Assembly: GCA_947177485.1 (NCBI GenBank) | Contig: CAMWUR010000002.1 | Span: 1 to 64,000 of the forward strand | DNA length: 64,000 nucleotides | Reading direction: 5' to 3' | DNA from: an uncultured Helicobacter sp. | Lineage (GTDB): Bacteria; Campylobacterota; Campylobacteria; Campylobacterales; Helicobacteraceae | Shown here: positions 59,066 to 64,000 of the stretch, piece after piece | How the letters are laid out: the number at the start of each line of letters is the position of its first letter | How positions within the stretch are numbered: position 1 is the first letter of the stretch | Program-made: the position numbers and the translations under genes | The notes under the pieces: generated by a model | What the model was told of the DNA's origin: nothing | Database searches by the model: none | The model's input: the letters and a program-made list of their open reading frames with translations, nothing else

Positions 59066-60412
59066 ATGGAAAATTTTGAGGCGATGTATCAACAAAAACT
59101 AAAAACTGCCGAGCAAGCAGCGAGCGTTATTCAATCGGGCGATTGGGTCGATTATGGTTGGGCTGTTACGACGCCTGTTGCTGTGGATAGGGCGCTTGCG
59201 AAGCGAATTAAAGAGCTTAATGATGTGCGGTTACGTGGGGGTGTTGTGCTATGGATTCCTGAAGTGTTTAAGGTGGATAATCCCCAAAACCATGTTTCGT
59301 GGCACACATGGCATGCAAGCGGCATTGGTAGGAAGCTCATCGCTGAAGGTTTGGGTTTTTATATGCCAATGCGCTATTCAGAGCTTCCACGTTATTATCG
59401 TGAGATGAAAAATCCAACTGATGTTGCGATTTTGCAGGTTGCGCCTATGGACAAACATGGCTATTTCAATTTTGGTCCAAGCGCCTCGCACATGCAAGCT
59501 TGCATCGAAAAAGCAAAGATTGTGATTGTCGAAGTCAATACGAATATGCCGCGCTGTTTGGGCGGCATGGGCGCTGATGTGCATATCTCGCAAGTCGATA
59601 TGATTGTTGAAGGCGACAATCCAAGTGTTGTCGAAGTCCCATCGGGAGCGCCCACAGAGGTGGATAAGCAAGTGGCAAAATATATTGTCGAGGAGATTCC
59701 AAACGGCGCATGTATTCAGCTTGGAATCGGTGGAATGCCAAACGCCGTTGGCGCGTCTATTGCGCAATCTGACCTCAAAGATTTGGGCGTGCATACCGAA
59801 GTGTATGTCGATGCGTTTGTTGATATGACAATGGCAGGCAAGGTGAATGGTCGAAAGAAAAACATCGACTGCGGGCGGCAAACTTTTTCATTTGCGATGG
59901 GCACGAAAAAACTTTATGATTTTCTTGATAACAACCCGGGCTGTATGAGCGCACCTGTCGATTATACAAACGATATACGCACGATTGCAAGCTTGGATAA
60001 TTTTGTTTCTATCAATAATGCTGTGGATATTGATTTGTTTGGGCAGGTCAATTCCGAATCGTCTGGCACACGGCATATCAGCGGGGCAGGCGGGCAGCTT
60101 GATTTTGTCTTGGGTGCATATCTCGCAAAAAATGGCAAGAGCTTCATTTGCTGCTCCTCGACTTTCAAGACAAAAGACGGCACGCTCAAATCACGGATTC
60201 TTCCGACATTGCAAGAGGGCAGCATCGTGACTGCAACGCGCGCAAATGTGCATTATGTCGTTACAGAATATGGAAAGGTGAATCTCAAAGGCTTGTCAAC
60301 GTGGGAAAAATGCGAGGCGATTATTTCTATTGCTCACCCCGATTTTCGAGATGAGCTGGTTAGCGCTGCCGAGAAAATGAAAATCTGGAAAAAGAGCAAC
60401 AAGAAATTCTAA
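59066..60412 (+). CDS. Acetyl-CoA hydrolase/transferase family, butyryl-CoA:acetate-type CoA-transferase
   Basis: The 448-residue protein moves CoA between acetate and another acyl group. It has the two-lobed Ach1/Cat fold: [37 protein letters not shown], then the active-site [14 protein letters not shown] with Glu245 as the likely nucleophile. The C-terminal lobe has [37 protein letters not shown] and [31 protein letters not shown]. Length and the last motif fit clostridial butyryl-CoA:acetate or 4-hydroxybutyrate CoA-transferases better than the 505-residue acetate:succinate type. It stands alone, so the acyl partner is not known. ACGGAGG precedes the ATG. Confidence 0.85.
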   Translation: MENFEAMYQQKLKTAEQAASVIQSGDWVDYGWAVTTPVAVDRALAKRIKELNDVRLRGGVVLWIPEVFKVDNPQNHVSWHTWHASGIGRKLIAEGLGFYMPMRYSELPRYYREMKNPTDVAILQVAPMDKHGYFNFGPSASHMQACIEKAKIVIVEVNTNMPRCLGGMGADVHISQVDMIVEGDNPSVVEVPSGAPTEVDKQVAKYIVEEIPNGACIQLGIGGMPNAVGASIAQSDLKDLGVHTEVYVDAFVDMTMAGKVNGRKKNIDCGRQTFSFAMGTKKLYDFLDNNPGCMSAPVDYTNDIRTIASLDNFVSINNAVDIDLFGQVNSESSGTRHISGAGGQLDFVLGAYLAKNGKSFICCSSTFKTKDGTLKSRILPTLQEGSIVTATRANVHYVVTEYGKVNLKGLSTWEKCEAIISIAHPDFRDELVSAAEKMKIWKKSNKKF

Positions 60413-60422
60413 AGCAGTTTTG

Positions 60423-61403
60423 CTATTTTCTAAAGCTCGCAGGGCAAGCGCGTAAAATGCGCTTGCGCAATGCTTCTTCATAGCCATCACGTGAAGCGAC
60501 TTCGCAGAAAAACGAAAAGATTCGCGTGCGGCTTAACATCAGATTGTCCTTTGGGCGGCTGGCGATGATGAGCCCCTCAAAATCGCCGTTGGGACTCCAT
60601 ACAGGAGAGCCCACAGGGTTTTGTGGATAGAGATTCGAGAGGCTGCTCATTGCGTAGAGCCCTGCAATCGCCTTTTCTTTTTTTGCCTGTGCTGCAATCG
60701 CCTTGAGCTCGCTGTTTACGTCGATAATCTTTGGCGCAGATGGATTCTTTTGCTCGGTATAGAAGATTAAATCAGCAGGAACTTTATCGTATTCTTTCAG
60801 ATAAACCTCGAGTTGGCTTTTGGTTACTTTCGCTGCTCCCGCGCGCGTGTAGGGATAAAACAGCATTGTTTTTGTCATCTTTTCTTCGTTTGCAAGATAA
60901 TACACGCCTGCTCTTACCCCTTTGGTGATACGTGGAATCTGTGCATTGGGCACAAACCCTCCGCCTATGGGGACATTTTTATAGCCCTTTTTACGTCGCG
61001 CTGTGCCCTCTTTGGGGATAAAGCTTGCACCGCGCAGTTTGAGCACTTCATAGTGGAATCGATTCATCTCAACCGTATTGCCATACGGGTCTGTGAAAGA
61101 GACGATTTTATAGAGAACAATCTTTTGGATTCTGTCGATTGCATAGGGTTCGATGAGTGCGAAATAAATCATTGGTAAGCCGACAGAATCAAGGATTTTT
61201 ATCCGATTGTTACGTGCCCAGCCATTTTGCTTGAATAGCGAGCTTTCGCTGCCAAGCACATAGCCACCTTCAAGCAGCATACCAAAGCTGTTTTTGGGCG
61301 GTTCGCCATCGAAATTGCTTTCGATTTCTACCGAATCAAAGAGCCGAAATTGCGGTTCTGCCGCACTGATTGCAAGGAGTAAGAGGAGGCATACGATTCG
61401 CAT
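60423..61403 (-). CDS. Exported protein with possible degenerate trypsin-like fold (HP1440-like)
   Basis: The 326-residue protein has a signal peptide (MRIVCLLLLLAISAAEP) and no family that I can name with certainty. Two parts recall chymotrypsin-like proteases. SFGMLLEGGYVLGSESSLF near residue 40 is like the region before the catalytic His, but with no His. NPVGSPVWSPNGDFEGLIIASRP near residue 270 is like the GDSGSPVFN-x-x-G-x-V-G-I strand, with GSP kept. If so it is a pseudo-protease. A YTRAGAAKVTKSQLEVYLKEYD stretch lies between. It is divergent from the cyclophilin gene, as HP1440 and HP1441 are adjacent in H. pylori (as I recall). Confidence 0.7.
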   Translation of the reverse strand: MRIVCLLLLLAISAAEPQFRLFDSVEIESNFDGEPPKNSFGMLLEGGYVLGSESSLFKQNGWARNNRIKILDSVGLPMIYFALIEPYAIDRIQKIVLYKIVSFTDPYGNTVEMNRFHYEVLKLRGASFIPKEGTARRKKGYKNVPIGGGFVPNAQIPRITKGVRAGVYYLANEEKMTKTMLFYPYTRAGAAKVTKSQLEVYLKEYDKVPADLIFYTEQKNPSAPKIIDVNSELKAIAAQAKKEKAIAGLYAMSSLSNLYPQNPVGSPVWSPNGDFEGLIIASRPKDNLMLSRTRIFSFFCEVASRDGYEEALRKRILRACPASFRK

Positions 61404-61469
61404 GTTTTAACCTTTTTTTAGGGCTTTTGCGCTAGATTATAAATCAAATTTTAGCACAAAGGATAGAAT

Positions 61470-62021
61470 ATGAGTCATGAGCAATTGCCACTCAAAGAAT
61501 TTGACCTCCCAAAAGAAGAGATTCTCAAATTCAAAGAAGCACTCATCAAGACTTCTAAAGGAGACATCAAGCTAAAGTTGTTCCCAAATGAAGCGCCCAA
61601 CACTGTTGCTAATTTTGCAAGCCTTGCACGCGCGGGATTCTACGAAAATACAACCTTTCATCGCGTGATACCCGGCTTTATGGCACAAGGCGGTTGCCCC
61701 GATGGCAGCGGTGCTGGTGGTCCTGGGTATCGTATTGCTTGTGAGATTCAAGACAATCCACACACCCATAGGCGCGGTTCGCTCTCGATGGCACACGCAG
61801 GGCGCGACACGGGCGGCAGCCAATTCTTTATCTGTTTCGATGACCAACCGCACCTTGATGGCGAACACACCGTGTTTGGGCGAATCCCGCCAAATGAGCG
61901 CGCAAGCTATCAAGTGCTCGATAGCATTGAGCAAGGCGATACGATTCTGAAGATTCTCATCAACCCGCCTAAGGAAAACAAAGACAAAGACAAGGCAGGC
62001 AAAGGCAAGAAAAAAGGCTAG
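61470..62021 (+). CDS. ppiA: Peptidyl-prolyl cis-trans isomerase, cyclophilin type
   Basis: The 183-residue protein has the cyclophilin core: [57 protein letters not shown]. The active-site Arg in FHRV and the Q-F-F strand are present. There is no signal peptide, so it is probably cytoplasmic. The last 15 residues are a Lys-rich tail ([13 protein letters not shown]) that is not part of the fold. AAAGGAT precedes the ATG. Confidence 0.95.
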   Translation: MSHEQLPLKEFDLPKEEILKFKEALIKTSKGDIKLKLFPNEAPNTVANFASLARAGFYENTTFHRVIPGFMAQGGCPDGSGAGGPGYRIACEIQDNPHTHRRGSLSMAHAGRDTGGSQFFICFDDQPHLDGEHTVFGRIPPNERASYQVLDSIEQGDTILKILINPPKENKDKDKAGKGKKKG

Positions 62022-62024
62022 ATT

Positions 62025-62804
62025 CTAGGGAATGCGGCACACAATGGGGCTACGGTTGTGGAAATCGAGCATTTTTGTGTAGCCCACTTCTTTTGCAAGC
62101 CTTTGGGCGGATTCTCTGCCAAAGCCCACTTGCTGCACAGCATGAGCATCGCTGCCAAAGGTAATCGGAATGCCGAGCGCAAAAGCTTTGCGTAGAATCT
62201 GCTTGCTCGGGTAGATTTCTCCAATCGGCTTGCGCAGCCCCGCGCTGTTGATTTCAAGCGCCATGCCCGCGCTCTTAATCGATTCAAGTGTTTGGGTGAT
62301 TGCCTCGTGCACGGAATCATCTGGGGGATTGTTGAAAATTTTGAGCAAATCAAAATGCCCAACAATCTGAAAAAGCCCACTCTTTGCCATATCACGTATC
62401 GCATGCAAGTAACGTTGCCAACATTGCGACATATCTTGACGCATATATTCACTGATGAATTGTGGGTTGTCAAACCCCCAATCGTCCAAGAAATGTACCG
62501 AGCCAATCAGATAATCCACATCGGCATCAAGCACGCGTGAATCGAGGTGTTTGGGCAGATAATCCACCTCGAGTCCTTTGCGAATCGTGCAGCGCCCACT
62601 ATAACGTTCCTGTAATGTTTCGATGTCATGGAAATAGTCTTGGAGCTCATCAAAGCTCATGCGAAAGCCTGTGTCGTAATCCATAGGCGCGTGGCAAGCA
62701 AAGCCATAGACAGACACACCTTGCGACAATGCTGTGTCGACATACTCGCTCATTGTGCCTGTGGCGTGCTTGCAACGTGTGGTGTGGTTGTGGAGGTCGA
62801 GCAT
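62025..62804 (-). CDS. hisJ: Histidinol-phosphatase, PHP type
   Basis: The 259-residue protein is a PHP-domain phosphatase with the metal ligands HNH (DLHNHTTRCKHA), Glu in GLEVDYLP, GSVHFLDDWGFD, GHFDLLK and GSDAHAVQQVG, in the right order. This fits HisJ/HisK, which removes phosphate from histidinol phosphate. I choose the ATG at 62802-62804; upstream codons lack a ribosome site. It converges with ppiA with only three bases between the stops. No other his genes are near, so the assignment rests on the motifs; a related PHP phosphoesterase is possible. Confidence 0.85.
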   Translation of the reverse strand: MLDLHNHTTRCKHATGTMSEYVDTALSQGVSVYGFACHAPMDYDTGFRMSFDELQDYFHDIETLQERYSGRCTIRKGLEVDYLPKHLDSRVLDADVDYLIGSVHFLDDWGFDNPQFISEYMRQDMSQCWQRYLHAIRDMAKSGLFQIVGHFDLLKIFNNPPDDSVHEAITQTLESIKSAGMALEINSAGLRKPIGEIYPSKQILRKAFALGIPITFGSDAHAVQQVGFGRESAQRLAKEVGYTKMLDFHNRSPIVCRIP

Positions 62805-62887
62805 TGTTTGCCTTGCAAGTTTGAAAATCTTTGGGCAGGATTCTAGCACAAAACGCGAGATTTTAGGAATCCTCACTCATTTTTTGT

Positions 62888-62893
62888 TACAAT
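62888..62893 (+). promoter_or_regulatory. Probable -10 box for the amino-acid ABC transporter
   Basis: TACAAT in TTGTTACAATGC, 18 bases before the ATG at 62911, giving a very short leader. AAGGAGAG provides the ribosome site. Confidence 0.45.
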
Positions 62894-62910
62894 GCACACA
62901 AGGAGAGAAT

Positions 62911-63660
62911 ATGCGAAAATTATGCTTATGGATTGTGATGGGCTTTGCGCTCGTTTTTGCGGCACAAGAGATTCGTGTGGGGACGTCCAATACGTATCGT
63001 CCCTTTGCCTATATCGACGAAGGTGGCAAGCCAAGCGGCTATGACATCGATGTTTTGCGAGCCTTGCAAGAGATTGATGCAAATCTGTATTTTGTGTTTG
63101 ACCCGCAGGCATGGAGTGCGCTATTTTTGGGGCTTGATTCTGGGAAATACGATATGCTCGCGTATCAAATCAACAAGACAAAGGAACGTGAACAGAAATA
63201 TCTCTTTGCCACATTGCCCTACTTTTATGGTACAAGTGAGCTTGTCGTGCTTGAAGGCTCGAATGTGCGCGGCTTTGAGGATTTAAAAGGCAAAAAAATC
63301 GGCGTGGGAATTGGCGACAGCCACGCGGGCTTTGCCGAAGAATATCTCAAGGCACACCCCGAGCTTGGCATTCAGCTGTTGTATTACAAAAACTCACCCC
63401 CGCAGATTGCGGACATCAAAAATGGCAGAATCGATGCGATTGTCGATGACCCGATTGCTATCGTGCAAACAGCCGATTCTTTGGGTGTTTCGCTGAAAAG
63501 TACAGGTGTGGTGCTCGCCAAGACGCCTGTGTATTTTGTGTTTGGCAAAAAGCAGGCACATGTGCGCGACATGGTTTCAGAAGCGCTCCAAAAAGCCCTC
63601 GAATCGGGTAAGCTTCGTGAAATCTCGTTGCGCTATTTTGGGGTGGATAAGAGTCAATAA
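62911..63660 (+). CDS. Polar amino-acid ABC transporter substrate-binding protein
   Basis: The 249-residue protein has a signal peptide (LCLWIVMGFALVFAAQ) and the family 3 solute-binding pattern: RVGTSNTYRPFAYIDEGGKPSGYDIDVLRAL, LDSGKYDMLAYQINKTKEREQKYLF, FEDLKGKKIGVGIGDSHAGFAEEYL, IADIKNGRIDAIVDDPIA. Members bind glutamine, cystine or related amino acids; the ligand cannot be fixed from the sequence. It is followed three bases later by a permease gene. Confidence 0.92.
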   Translation: MRKLCLWIVMGFALVFAAQEIRVGTSNTYRPFAYIDEGGKPSGYDIDVLRALQEIDANLYFVFDPQAWSALFLGLDSGKYDMLAYQINKTKEREQKYLFATLPYFYGTSELVVLEGSNVRGFEDLKGKKIGVGIGDSHAGFAEEYLKAHPELGIQLLYYKNSPPQIADIKNGRIDAIVDDPIAIVQTADSLGVSLKSTGVVLAKTPVYFVFGKKQAHVRDMVSEALQKALESGKLREISLRYFGVDKSQ

Positions 63661-63663
63661 TCG

Positions 63664-64000
63664 ATGTTTGATACGGCATATTTTTTTGATTCATTTTGGC
63701 GGCTCTTGCCCGCTTTGCCGATGACGCTCTTGCTGTCTGTTGTGTCGTTTGTGTTGGGTTGTGTGCTTGGATTCTTACTCGCGCTTGCGCGGCTTGGGCG
63801 CATTGCCGTGTTGCGCGCGTTTGTGGCTGTGTTTGTCTCGTTTTTTCGTGGGACGCCGCTTTTGGTGCAGCTTTTTTTATTTTATTATGGAATCCCTATC
63901 GCATTCATGGCGATGGGTACAAAGTTTGCGTTTGAGAATCTCGATGCGCTCTATTACGCGCTGTTTGTCCTCTCGCTCCATGCTGCGGCGTATATCAGCG
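63664..64000 (+). CDS. Polar amino-acid ABC transporter permease, N-terminal part (cut by window end)
   Basis: The ATG at 63664 lies three bases after the binding-protein stop and the frame stays open to base 64000 (112 full codons). It begins MFDTAYFFDSFWRLLPALPM and has the HisM/GlnP pattern TLLLSVVSFVLGCVLGFLLALARL and VFVSFFRGTPLLVQLFLFYYG. The EAA loop would lie beyond the window. The ATPase gene is expected next. Confidence 0.92.
   Translation, partial: MFDTAYFFDSFWRLLPALPMTLLLSVVSFVLGCVLGFLLALARLGRIAVLRAFVAVFVSFFRGTPLLVQLFLFYYGIPIAFMAMGTKFAFENLDALYYALFVLSLHAAAYIS

Overview
The window comes from a member of the Campylobacterota, most likely a Helicobacter. Several gene strings match the gene order I know from Helicobacter pylori: atpE-pnp-phosphoribosyltransferase-mlaD-lptD-RDD-purD; murE-TPR-nifU; rpmH-rnpA-yidD-yidC-jag-mnmE; cdsA-dxr; flhA next to rpsO; MFS-ttcA. 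The base composition (mid-40s % GC by eye) is high for the genus. The presence of leuC, metX and sulfate assimilation genes points to an enterohepatic-type species that makes its own amino acids rather than a gastric one. The species is not resolved.

Layout. 1-3.8 kb (minus): a Lys-rich protein cut by the window edge, a nitrilase-fold protein, xseB, metX, an unknown Cys-pair protein and gmhA, probably one operon. 3.9-12.7 kb (minus): two tRNA-Leu genes, atpE, then pnp to purD (RNA decay, outer-membrane lipid and LPS transport, purine synthesis), preceded by a structured RNA that looks like 6S RNA. 12.7-18 kb: a DUF3298 exported protein diverges from leuC and the lactate-oxidation genes lutABC. 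18-24.4 kb (minus): uspA, a Spy/CpxP-like protein, an ArsRS/CprRS-type two-component pair and a large nuclease-methyltransferase fusion form one overlapping operon; a cysteine hydrolase and a small exported protein follow. 24.4-29 kb (minus): repeat-rich gap, then murE, TPR protein, nfu, purN, DHH phosphoesterase. 29-34 kb (plus): ribosomal protein L34, RNase P protein, membrane insertion, Jag and tRNA modification. 34-41.8 kb (minus): small periplasmic protein, chemoreceptor, flgP pair under a sigma-54 promoter, then MFS-ttcA-maf. 42-44 kb (plus): self-regulated marR with a MATE efflux pump. 44.2-45.9 kb (minus): an AT-rich restriction-modification cassette. 45.9-51.2 kb: sulfate uptake and reduction (cysH-cysA on minus; sbp-cysT-cysW on plus) with an frxA-like nitroreductase between them. 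51.2-56 kb (minus): flhA, a YdjM-like protein, cdsA and dxr, all overlapping or nearly so. 56-64 kb: rpsO, a 72-residue flagellar-axial-like protein, sodC, a 41-residue acidic protein, an orphan efflux adaptor, a butyryl-CoA:acetate-type CoA-transferase, a possible protease-fold protein, a cyclophilin, a PHP histidinol phosphatase and a polar amino-acid ABC transporter cut by the end of the window.

Genes are packed tightly, with many ATGA/GTGA overlaps. Gaps over 300 bases are few (24369-24803 and 41812-42323); these and several shorter ones (34030-34216, 56669-56900) are filled by dispersed short repeats: REP-like paired palindromes, a TGTCATGTTGAG...AAACATCTC family, a CGCAATGACG family, and one 95-base MITE-like element with perfect 15-base inverted ends. 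I see no CRISPR array, rRNA, integrase, transposase gene or prophage.

The best candidates for something new are the nuclease-methyltransferase fusion translationally coupled to a stress-type two-component operon (17988-23145), the compact restriction-modification cassette with a GIY-YIG-like nuclease (44279-45890), the dispersed repeat families, and two small proteins (72 and 41 residues).
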